From the NCBI RefSeq assembly GCF_001238295.1, contig NZ_LGXZ01000015.1, positions 1-64,000 on the forward strand: a DNA stretch of 64,000 nucleotides, read 5' to 3'. Of this stretch, positions 40,492-48,599 are shown in pieces. The notes beneath the pieces are model-generated. The model was given only the letters and a program-made list of their open reading frames with translations. It was not told the origin of the DNA and made no database searches. Origin of the DNA: Ruegeria sp. 6PALISEP08. GTDB taxonomy: Bacteria > Pseudomonadota > Alphaproteobacteria > Rhodobacterales > Rhodobacteraceae. The translations under genes and the position numbers were made by a program. Position 1 is the first letter of the stretch, and each line of letters opens with the position of its first letter.

Positions 40492-40656
40492 GCTAGAGTA
40501 TCGAATAAGCTTAGGGCGGGTGCTCGAACTCTTATCATCAATTGAGTGACCTTAGCCTTGAATCCGACAGAATCTAATCAAGATTTGACCCAAATCATTA
40601 CCCAAATGAAGTCTCGCATTGATTTATTGCACTGAAGTGCACTCACGAGGAAACCG

Positions 40657-41133
40657 ATGAGACTACCCCGACTAATTGTTGTCTTGTCAGCAATTGCGCT
40701 TTTGGGCGCATGCTCTTCTTCAACCACGACACGACTTGCTCAGAACATTGTCCGAATCGACGTAAGCACGGCTCCCGCTTGCGGCTCATCCGGTGCACGA
40801 AAACTTGTCTCCAGAATGGCCGCAGTAGAGACAATCCGTTTGGGCTACGACAAGTACTTAATTGCTGCGATGGATGCCGAGAACAATGTTCGCGTTGTCG
40901 GCGCGAACTACAATACAACCGGGACGTTGAACACTTATGGAAATACTGGCAGAAACACCGGATACACGACTGCGACGCCGATCTATGGTGGCACGCAAGA
41001 TGCGGCTATTGTGGCTATAATGTTTAAGCAACAAGATCCTGAAGCCAAGAACGCAATCGATGCGAGAACTACATTAGGAGCAAATTTGGCTGAAGTTGTT
41101 GCGAAGGGCACCCCAAACACTTGCCTACAGTGA
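40657..41133 (+). CDS. Hypothetical lipoprotein
   Basis: A 158-residue exported protein of no recognised family. The signal peptide MRLPRLIVVLSAIALLGAC carries a lipobox (LLGAC), so the mature protein should be acylated at Cys19. The middle contains a glycine/asparagine/threonine-rich stretch (NYNTTGTLNTYGNTGRNTGY), and one more cysteine pair may form from Cys42 and Cys156. GAGGAAACC precedes the ATG. Its base composition looks lower in GC than its neighbours, which may indicate recent acquisition. Confidence 0.7.
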   Translation: MRLPRLIVVLSAIALLGACSSSTTTRLAQNIVRIDVSTAPACGSSGARKLVSRMAAVETIRLGYDKYLIAAMDAENNVRVVGANYNTTGTLNTYGNTGRNTGYTTATPIYGGTQDAAIVAIMFKQQDPEAKNAIDARTTLGANLAEVVAKGTPNTCLQ

Positions 41134-41192
41134 TCAATAGAAAAGGCTGATGGGAAAGCTTTGGCGGTGAACGCCGCCCAAGACTCTTGGCC

Positions 41193-41633
41193 CTACTCCC
41201 CCTCCAACTGCAACCGCAAATCCCGCAGCACGGGCAAGGTACTGCGCACCCGCTCCAACCCCAGCTCTCCGACCACGCGGTTGATCAGCGGGGCAATCGA
41301 CGAAATCGCCTGATCCCGCGCCCTCCGGCCAGCGGGGCTGATCGCGACCATCTTGCGGCGGGCATCATCCCAATCAGGGCGGATGTGGATGTATCCGGCC
41401 CATTCCAGCTTGGCCAAAGTGTTGGTCATCGCGCCTCGGGTCACGTGGAACGTGTTGGCCAATTGCGCCGGACTGCGCTCGTCGCCAACGAACACCAAAT
41501 GGTTCAGCACCGAGAAATGCGAGATTTCCATGCCTTTGGGCAGCACTCGGCTCAGCCGGTTGCGCAATAACTGGTCTGCAGTCAGAATCTCGCTGAACAG
41601 CGTGACCGCCAAGGCATTCTTTTCGTCCGTCAT
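41193..41633 (-). CDS. MarR family transcriptional regulator
   Basis: A 146-residue winged-helix regulator. The recognition region is SPAQLANTFHVTRGAMTNTLAKLEWAGYIHIRPDWDDARRKMVAISPAGRRARDQAI, where the wing carries the conserved DxRxK-type sequence. It is the last gene of the comF-grxC-nitrilase-marR cluster, 15 bases after the nitrilase gene. The ligand and targets are unknown. Confidence 0.9.
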   Translation of the reverse strand: MTDEKNALAVTLFSEILTADQLLRNRLSRVLPKGMEISHFSVLNHLVFVGDERSPAQLANTFHVTRGAMTNTLAKLEWAGYIHIRPDWDDARRKMVAISPAGRRARDQAISSIAPLINRVVGELGLERVRSTLPVLRDLRLQLEGE

Positions 41634-41648
41634 TAGTCCGGTTCTGGA

Positions 41649-42479
41649 TCAGGGCCCGTCAAAGGGCCGCACATGCGTCAAGGAGGGCACGCGACGGCGT
41701 GCCTCTGTCACAGAACTATCATCCAAATCGAAAATGTGAATGCCCGGATCGGTACCTGCGTCGATCAGCACCTCTCCCCACGGGTCGATAACCATGCTGT
41801 GACCATGAGTATATCGTGTTTTTCCGCGCGTCTTCGGGTGTTCTCCGGTCTGGGCCGGAGCCAGCACCCAACACCCGGTCTCGATGGCGCGGGCGCGCAG
41901 CAGCGATTCCCAATGCGCGGCACCGGTCACGGGCGAAAACGCCGCGGGAACCGTCAGGGTGCGCGCGCCGGACTGCGCCAACGCAGCGTGCAGATGGGGG
42001 AACCGGATGTCATAGCAGATGGTCAGGCCGACCTTGCCGAAATCGGTCTCGGCAATCACGGCTTTCTCGCCCGGGCGGTAGTTCTTCGATTCGCGGAAGG
42101 TCTCGGATTCGGAAACCGCAACGTCGAACATATGAATCTTGTCGTATCGTGCCACAACTTGTCCCTGCGGGTCGATCATGAAGCACCGATTTGCAAAACG
42201 GCCATCCGCATCATGGGTTTTGATCCCCAGCGAACCGATCAGAAGCCACACACCCAGTTTGGCGGCCTCTTCGCGCAAGCCCGCCAGAGTGATGTCGTCT
42301 TCTTCATGCTGTAGAACTTCGTGCTGCCGTGTGGTGCTGGTCGAAACGCAGTTCGTGACCTCGGGGGTCAGGATGAACCGCGCGCCTTGTGCGGCCGCCT
42401 CGGCCATCATGGCGCGCACCATATCCAGATTCTCTGCCGGATCATCCGACGAGGTGATCTGCAGCAGCGCGGTCTTCAT
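41649..42479 (-). CDS. Carbon-nitrogen hydrolase (nitrilase/omega-amidase family)
   Basis: A 276-residue nitrilase-superfamily amidase. The catalytic triad is visible: Glu in RFILTPEVTN near residue 41, Lys in ARYDKIHMFDV near residue 116, and Cys in VGLTICYDIRFPHL near residue 154. It resembles the Nit1/Nit2-type enzymes that hydrolyse deaminated glutathione or omega-amides. Adjacent glutaredoxin makes a role in glutathione metabolism attractive, but this is inference. The start overlaps the grxC stop by one base. Confidence 0.9.
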   Translation of the reverse strand: MKTALLQITSSDDPAENLDMVRAMMAEAAAQGARFILTPEVTNCVSTSTTRQHEVLQHEEDDITLAGLREEAAKLGVWLLIGSLGIKTHDADGRFANRCFMIDPQGQVVARYDKIHMFDVAVSESETFRESKNYRPGEKAVIAETDFGKVGLTICYDIRFPHLHAALAQSGARTLTVPAAFSPVTGAAHWESLLRARAIETGCWVLAPAQTGEHPKTRGKTRYTHGHSMVIDPWGEVLIDAGTDPGIHIFDLDDSSVTEARRRVPSLTHVRPFDGP

Positions 42480-42736
42480 CAGGCCGCCAGTAGCCGGTCG
42501 AGCTTGCCCTGACGTTCCAGTTCGTACAGATCGTCACAGCCACCCACATGCTGCGTGCCGATGAAGATCTGCGGCACGGTGCGCTTGCCACCGGCCCGCT
42601 GGATCATCTCGGGTTTGCGTTTGGGGTGCATCAGCACGTCGACTTCTTTGAATTCAACGCCTTTCTGTTTCAGCAGACGTTTGGCCGCATGGCAAAAACC
42701 GCATAGCGGCGAGGTGTAGATTTCTACCGGCTTCAT
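42479..42736 (-). CDS. grxC: Glutaredoxin 3
   Basis: An 85-residue glutaredoxin with the monothiol-variant active site CGFC in IYTSPLCGFCHAAKRLL near residue 12, the cis-proline in KRTVPQIFIG near residue 55 and the GSH-binding GGCDDLYELERQGKL. The usual dithiol motif of this family is CPYC; here it is CGFC, which still keeps both cysteines. The ATG giving MKPVEIYTSPL follows AAAGGGAACGG. It belongs to the comF-grxC-nitrilase-marR cluster. Confidence 0.93.
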   Translation of the reverse strand: MKPVEIYTSPLCGFCHAAKRLLKQKGVEFKEVDVLMHPKRKPEMIQRAGGKRTVPQIFIGTQHVGGCDDLYELERQGKLDRLLAA

Positions 42737-42774
42737 TTTCCGTTCCCTTTGGAATTCGCGCAATCTTGGGCGAA

Positions 42775-43491
42775 TTAGGCATCCTTGGCAACGCGCGCCA
42801 GTGCCAACACGAAAATATGATTTGCTCCTGCGGCCTGGCATACACGGGTACAGGCTGCCAGTGTCGCGCCAGAGGTCATCACATCATCCACCAGCAATAC
42901 GTCCCGGCCTTTCAGATGATGTACTCTGCGCGGGTGGACGCGAATCGCATCATTCAGGACCTTGGCCCGTTCTTGCGCGGTTTTGCCATCCAGAACCGGT
43001 GTCCGCCTTTTACGCACCAACAGATCGGGCACACAGTCCAGCCCGGTGTCCTGCCCCAGATGCTGCGCCAGCAGCGCCGACTGATTGTAACGCCGTTTGA
43101 GCAGGCGAGACCAATGCAATGGCACCGGGGCAATCACCATATCCGGCTGTAACAGCTCACGCCCCGACTGCGCCATCCAACGGGCTGCCAAGCGGGCCAG
43201 TTCGGGCCGGTCGCCATGTTTCAAGGCCAGGATCAAGGCACGCGCCTTGCCATCATACAACAGCGCCGATCGGCCCGACTTCCAGAGCGGCGGGGCTTTC
43301 AGACAGTCATCACACTCGATCCGGAATCCATCCTGTGCGCCCATCAGCGGCACCCCGCAGCCTTCGCATACGGTGCCACCGATAAACGGCGTTTCACACC
43401 AGCAGGCCCCGCACAGGCCAAAGTCGGACTCTGTAAGCGCGCCGCATCCCATGCAGCGGGGCGGGTAAATCAGTACAAGTGCGGTTTGAAT
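42775..43491 (-). CDS. ComF family phosphoribosyltransferase-like protein
   Basis: About 238 residues. The N-terminal zinc-ribbon shows CMGCGALTESDFGLCGACW and CEGCGVPL; the C-terminal PRTase fold has VIAPVPLHWSRLLKRRYNQSALLA and the PRPP loop VLLVDDVMTSGATLAACTRV. ComF proteins are linked to DNA uptake in some bacteria, but most homologs have unknown roles. The start is uncertain: family members begin just before QTALVLIYPPRC, where the only start-like codon is ATT at 43491; the next ATG (43452) would cut into the first zinc-ribbon, and a TTG further up overlaps the divergent gene. Confidence 0.85.
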   Translation of the reverse strand: MQTALVLIYPPRCMGCGALTESDFGLCGACWCETPFIGGTVCEGCGVPLMGAQDGFRIECDDCLKAPPLWKSGRSALLYDGKARALILALKHGDRPELARLAARWMAQSGRELLQPDMVIAPVPLHWSRLLKRRYNQSALLAQHLGQDTGLDCVPDLLVRKRRTPVLDGKTAQERAKVLNDAIRVHPRRVHHLKGRDVLLVDDVMTSGATLAACTRVCQAAGANHIFVLALARVAKDA

Positions 43492-43519
43492 CCGCTGCGC
43501 TATGCGATACTTGCGAGCT

Positions 43520-44350
43520 ATGAAACTGCCAGAACCCAACGCACCCTCTCTGTTTGATCGTAAAACCATCCTGCGCCACCGCGCCCGTGTGCAGGAAGAC
43601 GCCCTGTTCCTGCATCGGGCCGCAATGGACGAAGTGCAGGATCGGCTCTCTATGGTTAACAAAGCCTTTACGGCGCCCGCCATCGTGAGCCCGTTTCCAA
43701 AGTTTTGGGACGGTATTTTACCAGGTGCGGCCCTGGCCCAGGATGATGACGTGCTGGCACTTCAGCCCGGTGCCCATGATCTGATCATCCACGCAATGGC
43801 CTTGCATAGCGCCAATGACCCTGTTGGGCAGCTGATCCAATGCCACAGGGCGTTACAGCCCGACGGGCTATTGCTGGTCGTGTGTTTGGGCGGAGAAACG
43901 CTGCATGAACTGCGTGCGGCTTTGGGTCAGGCCGAAGTCGAAATTAACGGCGGGCTGAGCCCACGCATCGCACCAATGGCTGAGCTACGCGATCTGGGCG
44001 GATTGCTACAGCGGGCAGGTCTGTCCTTGCCCGTGGCGGACTCTGTACCACTCACCGCAGAATATCGCGACATTTGGCATCTGATGCGCGATCTGCGCCA
44101 TATGGGCGAAACCAACGCGTTGTCTGCCCGGCTGAAGCGCCCAACCGGGCGGGCTGTGTTCGAGGCCGCACAGCGTATCTATGCGGATCACTTTTTAACC
44201 GATTCAGGCCGCCTGACCACGACGTTCGAGCTGATCTGCCTGACCGGATGGTCGCCGCACGATAGCCAACCCAAACCGTTGCGCGCGGGATCGGCCCAAG
44301 CCCGTCTGGCAGACGCCTTGCGCACCACCGAGGGCAAACTGCCTGATTGA
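43520..44350 (+). CDS. SAM-dependent methyltransferase, NDUFAF5/BioC-like
   Basis: A 276-residue methyltransferase-fold protein. It opens with LFDRKTILRHRARVQEDALFLHRAAMDEVQDRLSMV, the N-terminus typical of the bacterial relatives of the complex I assembly factor NDUFAF5, and continues with LIIHAMALHSANDPVGQLIQCHRALQPDGLLLVVCLGGETLHELR. The glycine-rich SAM loop is weak. NDUFAF5 hydroxylates an arginine of a complex I subunit in animals; whether the bacterial protein does so is unknown. The start at 43520 is preferred over 43502. It is divergent from comF with a gap of under 30 bases. Confidence 0.8.
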   Translation: MKLPEPNAPSLFDRKTILRHRARVQEDALFLHRAAMDEVQDRLSMVNKAFTAPAIVSPFPKFWDGILPGAALAQDDDVLALQPGAHDLIIHAMALHSANDPVGQLIQCHRALQPDGLLLVVCLGGETLHELRAALGQAEVEINGGLSPRIAPMAELRDLGGLLQRAGLSLPVADSVPLTAEYRDIWHLMRDLRHMGETNALSARLKRPTGRAVFEAAQRIYADHFLTDSGRLTTTFELICLTGWSPHDSQPKPLRAGSAQARLADALRTTEGKLPD

Positions 44351-44407
44351 CGTGCGGATAAATTCCCTTATCTCAGGCCGGACCACAAGAAATTCAGGAA
44401 GTCCCAT

Positions 44408-45457
44408 ATGTTCGACGCTACCCGCCCTGCACACGCTCCTACGGATCATCCCAAGATCAGGATGGGTCGCGTCGGCATTCTGCTGGCTAATCTGGGTACA
44501 CCGGACGACTACACTTATTGGCCGATGCGCCGTTATCTGAACGAGTTTCTGTCGGACCAGCGCGTTATCGACTATCCGAAATGGAAATGGCAGCCGATTC
44601 TGCAGGCCATAATCCTGAGCAAACGACCTTTCAGCTCGGGAGAAGCTTATAAATCGATCTGGAATCACGACAAAGGCGAAAGCCCGTTGATGACGATCAC
44701 CAAGAATCAGATCGCCAAGCTGCAGGCGGCGATGCATGATCGATATGGTGACCAGGTAATGGTCGATTTCTGTATGCGTTATGGCAACCCTTCAACCAAA
44801 TCCAAGGTGCGCGAGATGGTGGCCGCAGGGTGCGACCGCATTCTATTTTTCCCGCTCTATCCGCAATACGCAGGCGCGACGACGGCCACCGCCAATGACC
44901 AGTTCTTCCGCGCCTTGATGGAGGAAACCTGGCAACCGGCAACCCGCACCGTGCCCGCCTATTTCGACGAGCCCAGCTATATCGACGCGTTGGCGCAATC
45001 GGTTGAACACGCCTATGCGGCACTGGAGGTCAAACCGGACATTCTGGTCTGTTCCTACCACGGAATGCCCGAACGCTATTTACAGCAGGGGGATCCCTAT
45101 CACTGCCAGTGCGCCAAGACATCACGTCTGCTGAAAGAGCGGTTGGGCTGGTCGGATGATCAACTGGTGTCGACCTTCCAATCTCGATTCGGCCCCGAAG
45201 AGTGGTTGAAGCCTTACACCGTTGATCACGTGGCGGACTTGGCAAAACAGGGCAAGAAAAACATTGCCGTCATTGCTCCCGCATTCTCGGCCGATTGCAT
45301 CGAAACGCTGGAAGAGATCAACGAAGAAATCAAGGAAAGTTTCGAAGAAGCCGGTGGTGAGACCTTCACCTATATTCCTTGCCTGAACGACGACGACGCG
45401 CACATTGCGGCCCTTGGGAAGGTCGTTGAGGATAACCTGCGCGGCTGGCTGGAATAG
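44408..45457 (+). CDS. hemH: Ferrochelatase
   Basis: A 349-residue ferrochelatase that inserts Fe(II) into protoporphyrin IX in the last step of haem synthesis. Visible motifs are VGILLANLGTPDDYTYWPMRRYLNEFLSD at the N-terminus, MRYGNPSTKSKVREM near residue 118, FFPLYPQYAGATTATA near residue 140, the metal-binding histidine in LVCSYHGMPERY near residue 213, and the conserved PAFSADCIETLEEI near residue 293. A terminator-like hairpin follows, shared with the small exported protein gene downstream. Confidence 0.96.
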   Translation: MFDATRPAHAPTDHPKIRMGRVGILLANLGTPDDYTYWPMRRYLNEFLSDQRVIDYPKWKWQPILQAIILSKRPFSSGEAYKSIWNHDKGESPLMTITKNQIAKLQAAMHDRYGDQVMVDFCMRYGNPSTKSKVREMVAAGCDRILFFPLYPQYAGATTATANDQFFRALMEETWQPATRTVPAYFDEPSYIDALAQSVEHAYAALEVKPDILVCSYHGMPERYLQQGDPYHCQCAKTSRLLKERLGWSDDQLVSTFQSRFGPEEWLKPYTVDHVADLAKQGKKNIAVIAPAFSADCIETLEEINEEIKESFEEAGGETFTYIPCLNDDDAHIAALGKVVEDNLRGWLE

Positions 45458-45542
45458 TTCAGTTCGGGAAATCGCCGCAACACTTTGCACAGGTGATTCG
45501 TTCAGCAAAGAAACGCCGGACGCCGGAACAGATACTCAAAAC

Positions 45543-45572
45543 AAAAAAAAGGCGGTGGATTGCTCCACCGCC
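45543..45572. terminator. terminator between hemH and the small exported protein gene
   Basis: A perfect nine-pair stem GGCGGTGGA/TCCACCGCC with a four-base loop. On the minus strand it is followed by eight T residues, ideal for the 60-codon gene at 45596; on the plus strand only a short TTT follows, so it serves hemH less strongly. Confidence 0.82.
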
Positions 45573-45595
45573 TTTCTCACGAATTCCGTGTCGGC

Positions 45596-45778
45596 TTAGC
45601 TTGCAGCAACAGCAGCAGCAACTACGACCAACAGGATCAGCGGCAGGATGATGCCCTGCGACGAACCCTGAGTTTCTTCTACAACAACAGGTGCTTCAAC
45701 AACCGGCTCTTCCAGGTTACCAGCATAAGCGGTCGAAGCAGCAGCAGTCAGTGCAGCAGCGAGAACGAGTTTCTTCAT
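45596..45778 (-). CDS. Small exported alanine/valine-rich membrane protein
   Basis: A 60-residue protein with a cleavable signal peptide (MKKLVLAAALTAAASTAYA, likely cut after AYA), a short acidic valine-rich linker (NLEEPVVEAPVVVEETQ) and a C-terminal hydrophobic segment (GIILPLILLVVVAAAVAAS). Upstream AGGTTAAT gives a ribosome site. I recognise the pattern as recurrent in Rhodobacteraceae downstream of hemH-like genes but know of no function. The strong terminator suggests an abundant single-gene transcript. Confidence 0.75.
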   Translation of the reverse strand: MKKLVLAAALTAAASTAYAGNLEEPVVEAPVVVEETQGSSQGIILPLILLVVVAAAVAAS

Positions 45779-45917
45779 ATTAACCTCCAGAATTTGCACA
45801 GTTCCAATGCCCGGAACCGCACATCTAAGACTTACCTCGTGGTTTTTTCTAATCAGCATTGGCGCGGGAATGCAATTGCAACTTGAGCGTTAAGCGGGTT
45901 CGCGCAGGAAAATGTCG

Positions 45918-46517
45918 TCATATTAGCAACACTTGCGTACCGACCTTCGTCATAGAAAAGAGCTCGGCGATATCGTCATTGAAGAGCCCGATACAGCCAT
46001 TTGACGAGCGTCGCCCGATTTTGCGTGTATCGTGTGTGCCGTGAATGCGATAATACTTCCAACCCAGATATAAAGCATGTGTTCCCAGCGGGTTATCCGG
46101 ACCCGGTGGAATATGGTCGGGCCATTCCGGGTTTCTTTTCTTCATCGACGGTGTCGGCGACCAGCTGGGGCCTTCGACTTTGCGGATCACGCTTGTGCGT
46201 CCGCGGCGGGTCATTTCTTCGGTCAAAGGCACCGAGGATGGGTAGAGTTTGTATATTGCTTGATCATCTGACCAATAATGCAGCGCGCGTGACACGGTGT
46301 CGACCAGAATGGCGCCGTTTCTGGTGTTTGAAAAATACGGCTGCCAGTCCAAAGCCCGGAACCCGGACACGTTGCGACGCACAGACGGCTCGGGTTCGGG
46401 CGCGGGGCGCAGCGGATCACCGGGAGTGTATTGCGCCAGCGCCGGTGACGCCATCGATGCGGTGGCCCCGGCCAGGAACCCCCGGCGTGTGGGCGACAGA
46501 AAACGCTTTTTGACCAT
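45918..46517 (-). CDS. L,D-transpeptidase (YkuD domain)
   Basis: A 199-residue exported enzyme that probably cross-links peptidoglycan or attaches proteins to it. The N-terminus has a twin-arginine signal (RRGFLAGATASMASPALA). The YkuD domain has the active-site pattern YRIHGTHDTRKIGRRSSNGCIGLFNDD, with the His and nucleophilic Cys, near residues 160-180. It is divergent from the CAP-domain lipoprotein gene across about 170 bases. Confidence 0.9.
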   Translation of the reverse strand: MVKKRFLSPTRRGFLAGATASMASPALAQYTPGDPLRPAPEPEPSVRRNVSGFRALDWQPYFSNTRNGAILVDTVSRALHYWSDDQAIYKLYPSSVPLTEEMTRRGRTSVIRKVEGPSWSPTPSMKKRNPEWPDHIPPGPDNPLGTHALYLGWKYYRIHGTHDTRKIGRRSSNGCIGLFNDDIAELFSMTKVGTQVLLI

Positions 46518-46686
46518 GACAATGGGTCCTGTGTTCTAGAGAGCTTTGAAATCTGACCTATTCTATTGCGAGAATGCTTCAGTCGCAAACCAAACCGGCA
46601 GAATCACGCAAGTATAGACGATTGTACGTTTGCTCAGCGCCGTCAGGCACGCTATGCCGGGTGACAACACAATTATCAGGTCGATC

Positions 46687-47202
46687 ATGACGCGTATCGT
46701 TTCTTTACTGTTGATTTGCTTTGTCGCGCTTGCGGCATGTACTGACACCCGCACGACAGCCCTTGGCGCAGATGGCCGCCCCCTGCCGTCGGTTTACAAA
46801 ATCCGGGGCAACCCGGAAAAGCTGCAATTCCGAATGCTTGATTCGGTCAATGCGCTGCGTCAGGCTCAGGGCCTCCAATCTGTGCAACTGAACTCTCAGC
46901 TGAACGCTGCCGCAGCTACTCATTCTAAAGATATGGCCCGGCAGAACCGACCCTGGCACTTTGGATCAGATGGGTCATCCCCGATCGATCGGGCCGCACG
47001 GGTGGGTTACTTCGGCACATTCCTGGGCGAGACCATTTCTGAAACCTACGAGACCGAGACCGAAACCCTGGCCGCCTGGATGCAAGAACCCGGACCGCGG
47101 GCGGTCATCTTGGATCCAAAGGCAACTCAGATGGGATTCGCCTGGCATCAGGAAAGCGGCGGGAAAATCTGGTGGACGCTGGAAATGGGAACAGGCGGCT
47201 GA
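46687..47202 (+). CDS. CAP-domain lipoprotein
   Basis: A 171-residue envelope protein. The signal peptide MTRIVSLLLICFVALAAC ends in a lipobox (VALAAC). The CAP/SCP domain is seen in LDSVNALRQAQGLQSVQLNSQLNAAAATHSKDMARQNRPWHFGSDGSSPIDRAARVGYFG and AWMQEPGPRAVILDPKATQMGFAW. Bacterial CAP proteins have no agreed activity. The start at 46687 is set by the signal peptide. A strong bidirectional terminator lies immediately downstream. Confidence 0.87.
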   Translation: MTRIVSLLLICFVALAACTDTRTTALGADGRPLPSVYKIRGNPEKLQFRMLDSVNALRQAQGLQSVQLNSQLNAAAATHSKDMARQNRPWHFGSDGSSPIDRAARVGYFGTFLGETISETYETETETLAAWMQEPGPRAVILDPKATQMGFAWHQESGGKIWWTLEMGTGG

Positions 47203-47221
47203 TCCCGATCACGGTTTACAC

Positions 47222-47253
47222 AAAAAAGCCCCCGGATTTCGGGGGCTTTTTTT
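47222..47253. terminator. bidirectional terminator between CAP gene and ptsN
   Basis: GCCCCCG and CGGGGGC pair around a five-base loop, with six A residues before and seven T residues after, so it can terminate both the CAP-domain gene and ptsN. Confidence 0.9.
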
Positions 47254-47259
47254 ATTCCA

Positions 47260-47724
47260 TCATGCAGCTTGCACGGATTGGGCTTCGGTCAGGATCGCAT
47301 AAAGTTTGACCGGGTCGGGATTTGCCCGAAGCTTGGTACAGACCGAGGTATCCCGCAAAGTACGCGACACCAGAGCCAGCGCTTTTAGGTGATCCACACC
47401 CGCCTCTTCCGGCGCAAACAACGCAAAGGCAATGTCCACGGGCTGGCGATCAACCGACCCGAAATCGATGGGTTTTTCCAGCATGACGAATACACCCGAA
47501 ACCGACTCGAGTTCGGACAGGCGCGCGTGCGGCAGCGCCACACCATGCCCAACGCCTGTTGGTCCAAGGCTTTCGCGCTCCAGCAGGGAATCGACCACGG
47601 CCTGAGCATCAAGGCCCCGGGTTGCGGCGGCCACGTCGCCGATTTCCTGAAACAACCGCTTCTTGCTGGAAGCGGCAGAAAGTACACGCACTGCCTCGGG
47701 CTTCAGTATGCTCGAAAGCTCCAT
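47260..47724 (-). CDS. ptsN: Nitrogen-regulatory PTS IIA component
   Basis: A 154-residue EIIA-Ntr, the last phospho-acceptor of the nitrogen PTS, which regulates partners according to phosphorylation. The phosphorylated histidine lies in GVGHGVALPHARLSELES near residue 66. The start at MELSSILKPEAV is the family N-terminus. Upstream lie hpf and the Lpt genes; rpoN, which often sits between lptB and hpf in proteobacteria, is absent here. Confidence 0.95.
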   Translation of the reverse strand: MELSSILKPEAVRVLSAASSKKRLFQEIGDVAAATRGLDAQAVVDSLLERESLGPTGVGHGVALPHARLSELESVSGVFVMLEKPIDFGSVDRQPVDIAFALFAPEEAGVDHLKALALVSRTLRDTSVCTKLRANPDPVKLYAILTEAQSVQAA

Positions 47725-47743
47725 GATCACGCTCCATGGCACG

Positions 47744-47763
47744 GCACCCGCCTATGCGGGTGC
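47744..47763. other. hairpin between hpf and ptsN
   Basis: GCACCCGC and GCGGGTGC form a perfect eight-pair stem with a four-base loop in the 59-base gap. There is no T-run on the minus strand, so it is not a typical terminator for hpf; it may stabilise or process the hpf-ptsN transcript. Confidence 0.5.
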
Positions 47764-47783
47764 GGTCCCGTTTTTCTTGCCTG

Positions 47784-48347
47784 TTATGGATCAATCCAGC
47801 CGATGTTACCGTCATCACGACGGTAAACAACGTTCAATCCATCCTTGTTCTCGTTCCGGAACACCAGTACCGGAGCACCGGCAAGTTCCATTTGCATCAC
47901 GGCTTCCCCAACGCTCAGCGATGGAATCTTCGTCTCCATCTCAGCCACAATCATGGGCTGCAGCGATTCGGGCTCATCCGCTGTATCCGATTCGTCAGAA
48001 GCGAGGATATAAGAGGACGCACCAAAGAGTTCAACCGGCTCTGCCCGGTCCTTGTGGTGGTCCTTCAGGCGGCGCTTATAGCGGCGCAGTTGGGTTTCCA
48101 TCTTATCGCAGCATGCCTCAAACGCTGCGTAGATCTCGGTCGCGTGCGCCTTGGCCTGTGCCGTCAGGCCCGTGGAAAGGTGCACAGTTGTTTCGCATAC
48201 ATATTCATGCGCTGAACGGGAAAAGACGACGTTGGCATCTGTTGGCCGCTGAGCATACTTGCCCACAACCTCGCCCAGCTCGGTCTGCACATGTGTCTGC
48301 AGGGCCGCGCCGATGTCGATCTGTTTTCCGCTGATTTGGTAACGCAT
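47784..48347 (-). CDS. hpf: Ribosome hibernation promoting factor, long form
   Basis: A 187-residue HPF. The N-terminal S30AE domain (about 1-100) binds the decoding region of idle 30S subunits: MRYQISGKQIDIGAALQTHVQTEL. The C-terminal domain (about 130-187, VGEAVMQMELAGAPVLVFRNENKDGLNVVYRRDDGNIGWIDP) is the dimerisation part that lets long HPF make 100S ribosomes. The start is the ATG of MRYQ, after GGAGATCAC. A 250-base gap without a gene separates it from lptB. Confidence 0.94.
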   Translation of the reverse strand: MRYQISGKQIDIGAALQTHVQTELGEVVGKYAQRPTDANVVFSRSAHEYVCETTVHLSTGLTAQAKAHATEIYAAFEACCDKMETQLRRYKRRLKDHHKDRAEPVELFGASSYILASDESDTADEPESLQPMIVAEMETKIPSLSVGEAVMQMELAGAPVLVFRNENKDGLNVVYRRDDGNIGWIDP

Positions 48348-48599
48348 GTGATCTCCTTCACAATTCACACCCATTCTGACGTCGCAGGCCGCGACGAACT
48401 TGTTTTTATCGGGTGGGGGGTCGCGACATTTTCTGCGGTTGCCTCAATACCTGCCCTTCAATGAAGGGACATCGAGATCCAGACTGGAACCGAGTAAATG
48501 CCATGGACCAATTGAGGCAAGAGACGAAGGAAGAGTCAATCAAAACAGGCGTGTATATACGCGATTTCCGCCATGCACCCGACGCAAACCGGCGCAAAC

